Of a stretch of DNA of 33,998 nucleotides, positions 15,846-24,544 are shown one piece after another. The stretch is from Microgenomates group bacterium GW2011_GWF2_46_18 (GTDB lineage Bacteria > Patescibacteriota > Microgenomatia > UBA1400 > UBA12108), in NCBI GenBank assembly GCA_001002415.1, contig LCMB01000001.1, positions 1 through 33,998 on the forward strand. The letters are read 5' to 3'. The notes beneath the pieces are model-generated. The model was not told the DNA's origin, ran no database searches, and saw nothing but the letters and a program-made list of their open reading frames with translations. Every line of letters begins with the position of its first letter. Positions within the stretch are counted from its first letter, which is position 1. The translations under genes and the position numbers were made by a program.

Positions 15846-17219
15846 ATGAAGTTTAAATTGGACGCGGGAGTCACCAAAATCGTCGAGACCCTAGAGAAAG
15901 CGGGTTATGAAGCCTGGATTGTCGGAGGAGCAGTACGAGATTTACTGCTAGAAATTCCGGCTTACGACTGGGATGTGACTACTAATGCAACGCCCGAACA
16001 GATTCAACCTTTGTTTACGGAATGTTTTTATGACAACGAGTATGGGACGGTAAAAGTGGCCGGCAAGCATGTGCGGAAACAGTTTGGACTGGATGAAGGA
16101 ATAATTAATGAAGACGTCTTGTATGACATTACGACTTACCGCACAGAGTTTGGGTATAGTGACAAACGCCGACCAGACAAAGTAGTGTGGGGTAAAACTG
16201 TTGAAGAAGATCTGTTACGACGGGATTTTACGATTAATGCGATGGCGATGAAGACAAACGGAGAAATGGTGGATCCGTACGGAGGAAAGAAAGATTTAGA
16301 ACAAAAATTGATTCGAGCGGTGGGAGACCCAACAGAGCGCTTTACCGAAGATGCCCTACGAATCCTGCGAGCGATTAGGATTGCTAGCCAACTAGGGTTT
16401 GCGATCGAAGAAAAAACTCTCGCTGCTTTACAGGCAAAAGTGCCTAACCTCAAAGAGATTTCGTGGGAGCGGATCGGCGCGGAAATGATGAAACTGCTTG
16501 CTACCCAGCATGCAGCCGACGGAGTTATCATGATGGCGGGTACCGGAATTTTAGAGATTGTGATCCCGGAATTACTGCTTACTAAGGATGTAAAACAGGC
16601 AGGACACCACATTTACGATGTGTATACCCACTCGATCGAGGCACTGCGCGCTTGCACATCACCAGACCCGGTCGTTCGCTTGGCAACATTACTACATGAT
16701 ATCGATAAGCCAACGGTAGCCAAAGCGGAAGGACCCAGAGGAGTGACTTTCCATAGTCACGAGGTCAAAGGAGCCAGAACAGCGAAAAAAGTTGCCGAGA
16801 GATTAAAATTGTCCAAGCATGATCAGGACCGCGTGTTTACCTTGGTCCGCTGGCACATGTTTACCTATGACCCCAAGATGACGGATGCGGCGATCCGCCG
16901 GTTCATCCGCCGAGTGGGAGTAGAGAATATTCACGACATTATTGCTCTAAGGATCGGAGACCGGGTGGGGAGCGGGAGCAAGACAACCAGCTGGAGGCTG
17001 ACGGAGATGCAGAAGCGGATCGGGGAGCAACTGTATGAGCCGTTATCGCTCAAGGATATGAAAATTAATGGGACCGAGGTGATGAAATTACTCGGGATAA
17101 AGCCAAGTCAAAAAGTAGGAGAGATCCTTGACACTTTGTTTGAGGAAATTATCGAGGATAGTAGTAAAAATACGAAAGAGTATTTAGAGAAGCGGGTAAA
17201 AGAGCTGGGGTCAAAGTAG
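15846..17219 (+). CDS. cca: CCA tRNA nucleotidyltransferase / poly(A) polymerase family with HD domain
   Basis: AWIVGGAVRDLLLEIPAYDWDVTT, RDFTINAMAM, DPTERFTEDALRILRAIR, LLHDIDKP; ATG 15846 6 nt after TATAAT. Confidence 0.93.
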   Translation: MKFKLDAGVTKIVETLEKAGYEAWIVGGAVRDLLLEIPAYDWDVTTNATPEQIQPLFTECFYDNEYGTVKVAGKHVRKQFGLDEGIINEDVLYDITTYRTEFGYSDKRRPDKVVWGKTVEEDLLRRDFTINAMAMKTNGEMVDPYGGKKDLEQKLIRAVGDPTERFTEDALRILRAIRIASQLGFAIEEKTLAALQAKVPNLKEISWERIGAEMMKLLATQHAADGVIMMAGTGILEIVIPELLLTKDVKQAGHHIYDVYTHSIEALRACTSPDPVVRLATLLHDIDKPTVAKAEGPRGVTFHSHEVKGARTAKKVAERLKLSKHDQDRVFTLVRWHMFTYDPKMTDAAIRRFIRRVGVENIHDIIALRIGDRVGSGSKTTSWRLTEMQKRIGEQLYEPLSLKDMKINGTEVMKLLGIKPSQKVGEILDTLFEEIIEDSSKNTKEYLEKRVKELGSK

Positions 17220-18056
17220 AAAATAAGCACCAACAAGAACAAGGACAGTAGCGACAAATTTACGCAGTAAATGAGAACGCTCGTGCAGAAAAACGGCTGC
17301 TAGAATGATAGTAAGAATAATCTCGGTTTTGAATAAAATAGCCATTTGTGAAGCCATCGCACCGCTTTCTAAGGCCAAATAGTAGGTAACTGCCTGCACT
17401 GCGTAAAAGAAACAATAGAGGAAAAGTGGTCGAATACGTTTATTGTTGAGAGTTTCAATAACTGATTTATATGAAGAAGGTTTGAGTAAGACAAGTAATA
17501 AACCGGGGAGAAATGAGATGACCGGAGTATATGAAATGGCATCATACGAACGGAGGATAAAAGTATCATTGGTTACGGCTAGGCCATATAATGATGTACC
17601 AACAATCGCATAAATTATCCCGCGATTCCACCTAATTCCCCTATTGCTGGCCGACACAATTCCAACAGACGCAATGATAAAAACAAATCCTAGCAATTGA
17701 AATAACGTTAAACGTTCTCCGAGAAATATATATGCAGAAATTATCGTAACCATACCTCCGATACTGGTGAGAATGGTGGACTCGGAAGCTTCAATATGCT
17801 TGAGTGCGTGAAAATAAGACAAGGTCCCGAAACCATAGAATAAAGTGCTAATTAAAAAATATCCAATTAAATTGATGGGAGGGAATTCAAAACCTTTTAT
17901 CAGAGCAAAGATGCCGGTCAAAATTGTTAGGACAAATTGGAAAATTATAGAACCTGCATAAGGATTGCTCTCTTCTTCTTTCATAGCGATTCGTTGATAT
18001 AAGTTACCAATGGCAATCGAAAAAATGCTAATTACGGTGTATAAATACCAAGTCAT
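17211..18056 (-). CDS. EamA/DMT superfamily transporter
   Basis: About ten predicted TM helices with two EamA-like halves. Confidence 0.85.
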   Translation of the reverse strand: MTWYLYTVISIFSIAIGNLYQRIAMKEEESNPYAGSIIFQFVLTILTGIFALIKGFEFPPINLIGYFLISTLFYGFGTLSYFHALKHIEASESTILTSIGGMVTIISAYIFLGERLTLFQLLGFVFIIASVGIVSASNRGIRWNRGIIYAIVGTSLYGLAVTNDTFILRSYDAISYTPVISFLPGLLLVLLKPSSYKSVIETLNNKRIRPLFLYCFFYAVQAVTYYLALESGAMASQMAILFKTEIILTIILAAVFLHERSHLLRKFVATVLVLVGAYFLL

Positions 18057-18077
18057 AAATTATTATTATAGAGCTTC

Positions 18078-18086
18078 TGATATACT
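18078..18086 (+). promoter_or_regulatory. Extended -10 promoter of rnpB
   Basis: TGATATACT; predicted start about 18093. Confidence 0.55.
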
Positions 18087-18097
18087 ACGCATACCTT

Positions 18098-18361
18098 CGG
18101 GTTGGAGGGTGATCGGGCGACCCACGCTGCTCTCGAGCGGCGGGGTTGTCAGGAAAGTCCAGACAGCAGAGTGTAGGGTGGTTAGCGTAAGCTAGCAGTT
18201 CCGCTAACGCGGAAGTGAAACGGGCAATCCTCCCCGCTGCAACCGACGAATTGGATGACGGGTAACACTCCCCTGTCTCGCCGCAAGGCGGACGAGTCCT
18301 AAAGTTTGCGGGCATAGAGAAATGATTACCGAGAAACAGAATCTGGCTTACTACCGACCCG
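18098..18361 (+). ncRNA. rnpB: RNase P RNA (compact)
   Basis: caggaaagtccagac (CR-I), agggtg, gtgaaacgggcaatcc, acagaatctggcttac (CR-V); P1 cgggttgg/ccgacccg at the ends. Confidence 0.92.
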
Positions 18362-19220
18362 GAGGTTTTTTGAGTTTATCCCACAAAATCAGGATTGGCG
18401 CGGCGGTGAAGGTAGAGCTGTAGGTACCGGAAACAGTCCCAACCAGAAGAGCAAAAATAAACCATTTGGTGGTCTCTCCGCCAAGCAAGTACATAGCTAG
18501 GAGCATAAATATGATAGTCAAACTGTTATTGAGACTTCGGCCCATGGTTTCGACCACTGCACGGTTAACTAGATCAGGAAATTCGAGGTATCCGTGTTTC
18601 TTTTTGAGTTCGCGGATCCTATCATAGACCACAATGGTATCGTGAACCGAAAAAGACAGGATGGTTAACAGGGCGGTGACAAAGAGAGTGTCAACTTTGA
18701 CCTGATAGTAATGACCCAAGAGGGAAAAGACCCCGAGCAAAACAAGCGAGTCGTGGAACATGGCAAGAATGGCGGAAGCCCCAAATTTGAAATTTTTGAA
18801 ACGATAAGCGACATAGGTCAGGATGAAGAGAGCGGCGAGCGCAATCCCATAAATAGTTTTTTTGATTAATTCGGCGCCGAGACTAGGACCGACGGTGGCA
18901 AAAGACAATTCCTGAACTTCTAGGGGTTTGAACTGCTGATAAACCCCTTCGGCCAAAGGAGGGGTCGCCAGAGTCCAGGTGTTACCTGACTGAGCAATAC
19001 TTTCGAGCGAAATATTGAGTTCCTTGGCACGCTCTTCCAAGATGACCTGAGATAGATTATCGCCTTGCCAGACAAAGGTAGTGCCGCCGGTAAAATCGAT
19101 GGAGGGAGACAGGCCGTAGCGAATCAGGGAATAGGATCCGGGAATAATAACTATAAGGGAGAGCAGAAAATACGCCCAGTAATATTTCATGGGCTGGAGA
19201 ATGACTAATTTATCGTTCAT
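18351..19220 (-). CDS. secF: Protein translocase subunit SecF
   Basis: SIDFTGGTTFVW and SFSVHDTIVVYDRIRE motifs. Confidence 0.95.
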   Translation of the reverse strand: MNDKLVILQPMKYYWAYFLLSLIVIIPGSYSLIRYGLSPSIDFTGGTTFVWQGDNLSQVILEERAKELNISLESIAQSGNTWTLATPPLAEGVYQQFKPLEVQELSFATVGPSLGAELIKKTIYGIALAALFILTYVAYRFKNFKFGASAILAMFHDSLVLLGVFSLLGHYYQVKVDTLFVTALLTILSFSVHDTIVVYDRIRELKKKHGYLEFPDLVNRAVVETMGRSLNNSLTIIFMLLAMYLLGGETTKWFIFALLVGTVSGTYSSTFTAAPILILWDKLKKPPGR

Positions 19221-20545
19221 AGTTTGTCCTTAATAATAGAGGCACGCAGGAGATTGCGAGTGACAAAGATGCCGGTAAAGAGGGAGATGGCGATACCTAG
19301 GAAAAGGGTAAGAGCAAACCCGCGCACCAGACCGGAACTGTTTAAGAAGCTCCATTCAAAAGGATTATAGAGAATAAAAGTGGTCATAAGGGTGGCGATA
19401 TTGGCATCTTTGATGGCATCCCAAGCTTTGCCAAACCCGAGTTCCATACTTTCCCGAAGATTGTTACCTTTCCGCCGCTCTTCTTTCATGCGTTCGAAGA
19501 TCAGAATATTGCTGTCGACGGCCATCCCGATAGAGAGGAGAAAACCAGCTAAGCCAGGGAGAGTGAGGGTGATTGGAACTAATTTATAGATAGCCAAAGT
19601 TAGGAGGGCGTAAATAATCAACCCGAGGTCAGCCACAAGGCCCAGCCAGCCATAGTTAAAAATCATAAAAATAGCTACCAGCCCCAAGCCGATTCCGCCG
19701 GCCCGAAGACTTTTGGTGACACTGACGGATCCCAGGGTGGGCGCAATGTTTTGCTGAGAGAGGACAGTAATTTTGACTGGGAGGGCACCGGCATTGAGGG
19801 TAATCGCCAGGTTTTTGGCTTCGTCAAGCGTGTACTCACCGGTAATCACGGCATTGCCACCCTCGATTTTGGCTTGGACCACCGGGGCGGAGAGAGGATA
19901 GTCATCTAGGAAAATGGCGAGTGGTTTACCGATGTTACGACCAGTGATTTCGGCAAATTTGGCCCCTCCGGCTTCGGAAAATTGGAGGGATACTTCGGGT
20001 TTGCCAGTGTTGGAACTAAAAGTCACACTGGCTTTTTTCAGATCGCTGCCGGATAAACCGGTGGAGAGAAAGTCGGAGTAAAGGGCGCTGTCGGTCGCTA
20101 CCGGGAGTTCACGAAAATCAAGTCGTGCGGTGCTACCGATTAGGGCAAGAGCTTGTTCGGGATTATCAACACCGGGGAGAGCAACGTGGATGCGATGGCT
20201 ATCACCGCTGATAGAGGTTTTAACGGTGGATTCGGTGACACCATAAAGGTCGACCCGGCGACTAATGACTTCACGGGCGGATTCGAGGGCATCGGTACGA
20301 TCGGCTGAGTCAAGAGAACTCATGTCGGCTTCGAGGATAACTTCGGTACCACCTCGCAAATCTAGTCCTTGTTTGATAGTTAAATCGCGCTCCCAAGAAC
20401 CTAGTTTTAGGGTCGGGCTAGTAATCACAAACGAGATGGGGCGGCCAAAAAAAGAGAAGTTGACAGGATAATTTTTGGGAGCATCGATAACAAGCGCCAA
20501 AGCGGTTAGGAGACCAATAAGAAAGAGATTGCGACGGAGTTTCAT
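19217..20545 (-). CDS. secD: Protein translocase subunit SecD
   Basis: GLDLRGGTEVILEAD, SIGMAVDSNILIFERMKEE; overlaps secF start by 4 nt. Confidence 0.95.
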   Translation of the reverse strand: MKLRRNLFLIGLLTALALVIDAPKNYPVNFSFFGRPISFVITSPTLKLGSWERDLTIKQGLDLRGGTEVILEADMSSLDSADRTDALESAREVISRRVDLYGVTESTVKTSISGDSHRIHVALPGVDNPEQALALIGSTARLDFRELPVATDSALYSDFLSTGLSGSDLKKASVTFSSNTGKPEVSLQFSEAGGAKFAEITGRNIGKPLAIFLDDYPLSAPVVQAKIEGGNAVITGEYTLDEAKNLAITLNAGALPVKITVLSQQNIAPTLGSVSVTKSLRAGGIGLGLVAIFMIFNYGWLGLVADLGLIIYALLTLAIYKLVPITLTLPGLAGFLLSIGMAVDSNILIFERMKEERRKGNNLRESMELGFGKAWDAIKDANIATLMTTFILYNPFEWSFLNSSGLVRGFALTLFLGIAISLFTGIFVTRNLLRASIIKDKL

Positions 20546-20561
20546 AGAAAATAAGTATACC

Positions 20562-20738
20562 TTAAGCAGCTAGTTTTAGCTGTTTTGTATGGGGGAAACG
20601 GACCGAGAGGATTTGAGTAGACTCTAAGTAGACTAGCTCCACGGGATCACCTTCTTCGAGAGCCAGCGCGCGGATAATTTCATGGGGGATAACAATACCT
20701 TTGGAGTTACCGATTTTGGTTATTTTGGTTGTGATCAT
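20562..20738 (-). CDS. AbrB/MazE (SpoVT-AbrB) fold small DNA-binding protein
   Basis: Read from minus strand: MITTKITKIGNSKGIVIPHEIIRALALEEGDPVELVYLESTQILSVRFPHTKQLKLAA* (58 aa; absent from ORF track); ATGA overlap with upstream gene. Confidence 0.85.
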   Translation of the reverse strand: MITTKITKIGNSKGIVIPHEIIRALALEEGDPVELVYLESTQILSVRFPHTKQLKLAA

Positions 20739-21316
20739 GCCACTAGATCTTCTTCATCACCAATAATCATGACGCGAGAACCTTCGAGAATGCGACCAAT
20801 AAAGGGGTCGTTATGGGTTTTGCGATACTCCAGCTCTTCGTTGGTCATAACTGTATAGTTGATTTCCCGGCCGAGCACGGCTTCTTGCTCTCTAATTAAC
20901 TCGGAGAGCTGGGGCAAGATAATCTCGCCAATGAGCAAAAGATCGACGGTATCTTTGGCGCGAGGCATGTGACGGACAAAGCGCCCAGAGATCATGGCAA
21001 ACTTGATGTGTCCCAGCTTGGGAGCAGAGTGACTGATGGCTTTGCCGAGACCGGTGGTTTTGCCAATCATACTCATTAGTTCTTTGTGAAAAAGATAGTT
21101 TTTGTTAAAGGTATAGTAGCGCCGGTTGCCGCGAGTTTCTTCTTTGACCATACCGCAGTCGTTCATGTGGATGAGTTCACGCCGGACGGCGTTAATTTCT
21201 TCGTCAATCTTGCGGGTGAGTTCTCGAATGTAGAACATGTCAGCGGGAGAACCCAAAAAAACTTCGAGTAATTTGATCCGAACTTTGGAAACAATGAAAT
21301 CAGTTAAATTGGCCAT
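20735..21316 (-). CDS. Winged-helix regulator with C-terminal nucleotidyltransferase-like domain
   Basis: KVRIKLLEVFLGSPADMFYIRELTRKIDEEINAVRRELIHM...RYYTFN; ISGRF...KDTVDLLLIGEI; start ATG 21316 with SD GGGAG. Confidence 0.82.
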   Translation of the reverse strand: MANLTDFIVSKVRIKLLEVFLGSPADMFYIRELTRKIDEEINAVRRELIHMNDCGMVKEETRGNRRYYTFNKNYLFHKELMSMIGKTTGLGKAISHSAPKLGHIKFAMISGRFVRHMPRAKDTVDLLLIGEIILPQLSELIREQEAVLGREINYTVMTNEELEYRKTHNDPFIGRILEGSRVMIIGDEEDLVA

Positions 21317-21401
21317 ATGACTCCCTTCGGTCGTATAGTGAAATTGTACAGCAAAAGTACTCGTGTACAAAGATAGATCAAACTACTCGAACTGAGTCAA
21401 A

Positions 21402-22604
21402 TCAATACTTGACTTCGTTATCGGAGGGCAAAACCTCGATCATGAGTCGGCCGCGGTTGAAAGAGATTTTCTTACCCTTGGAGTCGGTAAAGACAGTGCG
21501 GCTCTCGCGATCTTTTTTGCTCCAGGTGATTTCGGTGGCGGTGCCGTCTTGGAAGAGCAGGCCTTTACCGGTCCCAATCACTTCGTAGAGCATGTGTTTG
21601 TGATCGTCTAAGGGACCCAATTCTTTGACAAACTGGATCACGATAGCTTTGGCGGTTAGCGTAGATTGGTTGTTCAAATCCTGGTGGGGAGAACCACCAT
21701 TGGTGCGAGAGTAGTTATTGGATCCGGCATCATAATTCCAGGTGACGTCGAAGTCGTGATAACTTTCCCAAAACCCAAAAGAAATGGTGTTGGTGGTTCC
21801 ACGCTTATCGGAATTGGCATCGTCCTTCCAGGTGAAGGGCACAAACTTATCTTTCCATTCGAGCTTTCCATCAGGAGATTTATTGGTCCAACCCCGACCA
21901 GCAGCAAACTTCCAGAGTTTTTCGCTACTACTATACATGGTGTGTTCGGTGGCTACCGTACGACCAAGCCTCTCGTAGTCGCGCCAGTAGGTGGGAAAGC
22001 CGATACTAAATTGGTTCAAGTCATTACCTTTGCTGCCGACCCAACCATAGGAAGAGAGCTGTTCCAAGGCTTGAACACGTTTATCGGTTGTACAGGTTTT
22101 ACCCCCATCGGCACTACTACAGTTGGCTCCACCGACGTGAGCATAGAGCGGATAGTTGTATTCGGAAGCAAGATTGACAAAGGGAGTACGGGCCGAGCGG
22201 ACCGGGCCAAGAATGGTATCTTGGGCTGAAACTCCACACAGATAGACGGCGCCAAAACGGGTGACCCCGCCTTCGGCTACCATTTCGTAGATAATGTCTG
22301 CAGAAGACAGTCCAGATTGAGGACGTGCATCGACTGAATTTTCAATCATCACATAAAGAGGCCGACGAGCACTCCAGACTTTTTGTTCGGCCACGGTATA
22401 CATCGCGCCATTAATGGGGCATTCGGCAGTTTTGAGAGCATTGGGATCAATATTTAACCCACCACCAATACCAGGGGTGGCGGCAGGAGAAATGGGACCA
22501 GAATCGGAGGAGTAGAGGTAAAGAGTGGTGGCGTAACTGGCACCACCTGAGAGCAAAAAGGCAAGTAAACCAAATAACAGACCTTTGATGAGTGGATTTT
22601 TCAT
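21402..22604 (-). CDS. DUF3048 (YerB-like) domain protein, membrane-anchored
   Basis: VMIENSVDARPQSGLSSADIIYEMVAEGGVTRFGAVY; GPVRSAR; N-terminal TM/signal. Confidence 0.88.
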   Translation of the reverse strand: MKNPLIKGLLFGLLAFLLSGGASYATTLYLYSSDSGPISPAATPGIGGGLNIDPNALKTAECPINGAMYTVAEQKVWSARRPLYVMIENSVDARPQSGLSSADIIYEMVAEGGVTRFGAVYLCGVSAQDTILGPVRSARTPFVNLASEYNYPLYAHVGGANCSSADGGKTCTTDKRVQALEQLSSYGWVGSKGNDLNQFSIGFPTYWRDYERLGRTVATEHTMYSSSEKLWKFAAGRGWTNKSPDGKLEWKDKFVPFTWKDDANSDKRGTTNTISFGFWESYHDFDVTWNYDAGSNNYSRTNGGSPHQDLNNQSTLTAKAIVIQFVKELGPLDDHKHMLYEVIGTGKGLLFQDGTATEITWSKKDRESRTVFTDSKGKKISFNRGRLMIEVLPSDNEVKY

Positions 22605-22619
22605 AAGAATCGGGCTCCT

Positions 22620-23081
22620 TTAGCGTTTGATAATTTTCTGCTCTTCTTTGGAAAGTGGGTGATCGATACCGACCCCACCCTTTACTGATTTTACATAGAA
22701 ACGAGTATTTTCTCTACTGTGAAGTGAGGTGATCACTACTCCATCGGAATTACCGTCGAGAATAGCCAAAATAAAGCTTTGATCGCCGCCGGTATCACCA
22801 AAAGGATTAAAGCGTTTAAGAGTCAAGTGCTGTAAATGGAGGCGAGTGGCGTCGGTAAGCTTTTTGAGGTCAGCCTTGGTAGTTAGGCTGCGAGCTTCAT
22901 GTTCGGAGAGCGTCCGCTGGATACCTTCGAGGACCCGCATCAAAGATTTGGGTTCGACTCCATGAGTTAGGGAGTTATAGTGGCGAGAAAGTTTGGCAAC
23001 CCAGACGAGAAGAAGCATGTTAATTAAAAGCGCAAGCCCGGCGAGGGCATAGGCGAGAGCGAGATCAGATGCAAATGGCAT
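22620..23081 (-). CDS. DUF4446 family protein
   Basis: N-terminal TM and KRFNPFGDTGGDQSFILAILDGNSDGVVITSLHSRENTRFYVK; start ATG 23081. Confidence 0.88.
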   Translation of the reverse strand: MPFASDLALAYALAGLALLINMLLLVWVAKLSRHYNSLTHGVEPKSLMRVLEGIQRTLSEHEARSLTTKADLKKLTDATRLHLQHLTLKRFNPFGDTGGDQSFILAILDGNSDGVVITSLHSRENTRFYVKSVKGGVGIDHPLSKEEQKIIKR

Positions 23082-23096
23082 AAGATATATGATAGC

Positions 23097-23702
23097 ATGG
23101 AAGACATGGCGAGCATAAGTTATGACACACACGGATTGGATGAAGGAATTGAAGCGGGGACTAAATTGGGAGCAATTTTAAAGATTGTCTCGTTGTTTGC
23201 GTTTGCGGGGGTAATTGGAGTGTTTTTGCTGATTAGAGGAGTGGGGCGCGGGAAAGTAAACCAAGTTTCAATTAACAATAGTTTTGGACAGATAGAGTAC
23301 AAAATCCCATATAAAAATACCTTGTATGAAAACTTTGGGTTTGTGCAAGAACCCAAGGTAACGGTGCCTTTGAAAACTTTGTCAGGATATGTGGATACAA
23401 CGTTTTTACTAGATTCGGGAGCGGTTGTCTCAACTCTACCTTTACAGGCGGCACATGATACAGGAGTGGATTTGGCCAAAGCCAAGCGGATTACTTTGCA
23501 GGGTTTCTCAGGAGTCCCGGCATTTGCTTATCTGGACAAGATTGTTCTTCAGTTAGCTGGGCAAGAGATTGAGTTCCCCGCAACTTTTACAGAGAGCAAT
23601 TCGACCACTTATATTCTGGGAAGAAAGGGTTTGTTCGATGACTTTACGATTAATTTTGACCACCAGGACCGCGTAATTACTATTAAGGGTCAAGCGAAAT
23701 AA
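23097..23702 (+). CDS. Membrane-anchored retropepsin-like aspartic protease
   Basis: TTFLLDSGAVVSTLP (DSG) with GRKGLFDDFTINFD; N-terminal TM; ATG 23097 or 23106. Confidence 0.75.
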   Translation: MEDMASISYDTHGLDEGIEAGTKLGAILKIVSLFAFAGVIGVFLLIRGVGRGKVNQVSINNSFGQIEYKIPYKNTLYENFGFVQEPKVTVPLKTLSGYVDTTFLLDSGAVVSTLPLQAAHDTGVDLAKAKRITLQGFSGVPAFAYLDKIVLQLAGQEIEFPATFTESNSTTYILGRKGLFDDFTINFDHQDRVITIKGQAK

Positions 23703-23722
23703 GGGATATAATAAGGAGAAAT

Positions 23723-24544
23723 ATGGCGGAAAATTTTTACGAGCGAGTTAACAACACTTTGACATGGAAGCGGATTGTGGGTTTTAACGTGATTTTATTT
23801 CTGGTGATGATTATTCCCCTCTCAATCCAATTAGCTCAACAAGATACGGAAAATCGATCGGGAGCGGCAGGCGAAGTGGAAGCTCCAGTTGTGACACCTC
23901 CACCCAATTATCCCAATAGCCCCCCCAGAATTGAACGAGTCAACGCTTTTTTTGGGAAAACTGGAGATACGGTCGTAGTCTTGGGAGCGAATTTTGGCGA
24001 GTATAAATGGGGGAGCAAAGTGTATGTGGGAAATGTGGAAGCAATGGATTCGGCAATCGTCAGGTGGAGTAATAGTGTACTGGAAGTAAAAATCCCGGAT
24101 TCGGCGCGCACTGGCAAAGTCTGGGTGACCGTGAACGGGAATCGGGCTGACTGGGAAGGCAACTTGCTACTATATGACGTCACGAGGTCGGCACAAGTAG
24201 GACTGCGGAAGGTTGAGAGCGGGAAGGTAGCAGTATATGTCAGTAACGCCGCGGGGACAGTGCGAGGAATGGTGGAATTGGGATACGTGAGTGAACCGTT
24301 GATTATTACACCGGGGGATAACGTGCAAGTCACAGCGCAAACGGCGGGGGCCGATTCTTTGGGCAAAAAGATGCAGATTACCTGGCAGGCGGGGGGAGAA
24401 TTAACCAGTACTCAAACAACTCTCTTTACGGTGAGTTATCCAGGGATCGGCTCACTGGAGCTCCTCCGGATGGAAATGTTCAGTGCTAGTGGCGGATTAA
24501 TCCCGGTTTACGCAAATCCACTCAATGTTAAAGTCTTACCCTAA
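23723..24544 (+). CDS. Membrane-anchored IPT/TIG-domain protein
   Basis: N-terminal TM; PRIERVNAFFGKTGDTVVVLGANFG...VYVGNVEAMDSAIVRWSNSVLEVKIPDSARTGKVWVTVNG; SD aaggag. Confidence 0.82.
   Translation: MAENFYERVNNTLTWKRIVGFNVILFLVMIIPLSIQLAQQDTENRSGAAGEVEAPVVTPPPNYPNSPPRIERVNAFFGKTGDTVVVLGANFGEYKWGSKVYVGNVEAMDSAIVRWSNSVLEVKIPDSARTGKVWVTVNGNRADWEGNLLLYDVTRSAQVGLRKVESGKVAVYVSNAAGTVRGMVELGYVSEPLIITPGDNVQVTAQTAGADSLGKKMQITWQAGGELTSTQTTLFTVSYPGIGSLELLRMEMFSASGGLIPVYANPLNVKVLP

Noticed and set aside
18010-18315. Short ORFs (61 aa + and 76 aa -)
   Set aside because: They lie largely within rnpB and its promoter region; the RNA assignment explains the sequence.
21666-22229. 187-aa + strand ORF
   Set aside because: Antisense to the DUF3048 gene; composition reflects the opposite strand's codon bias.
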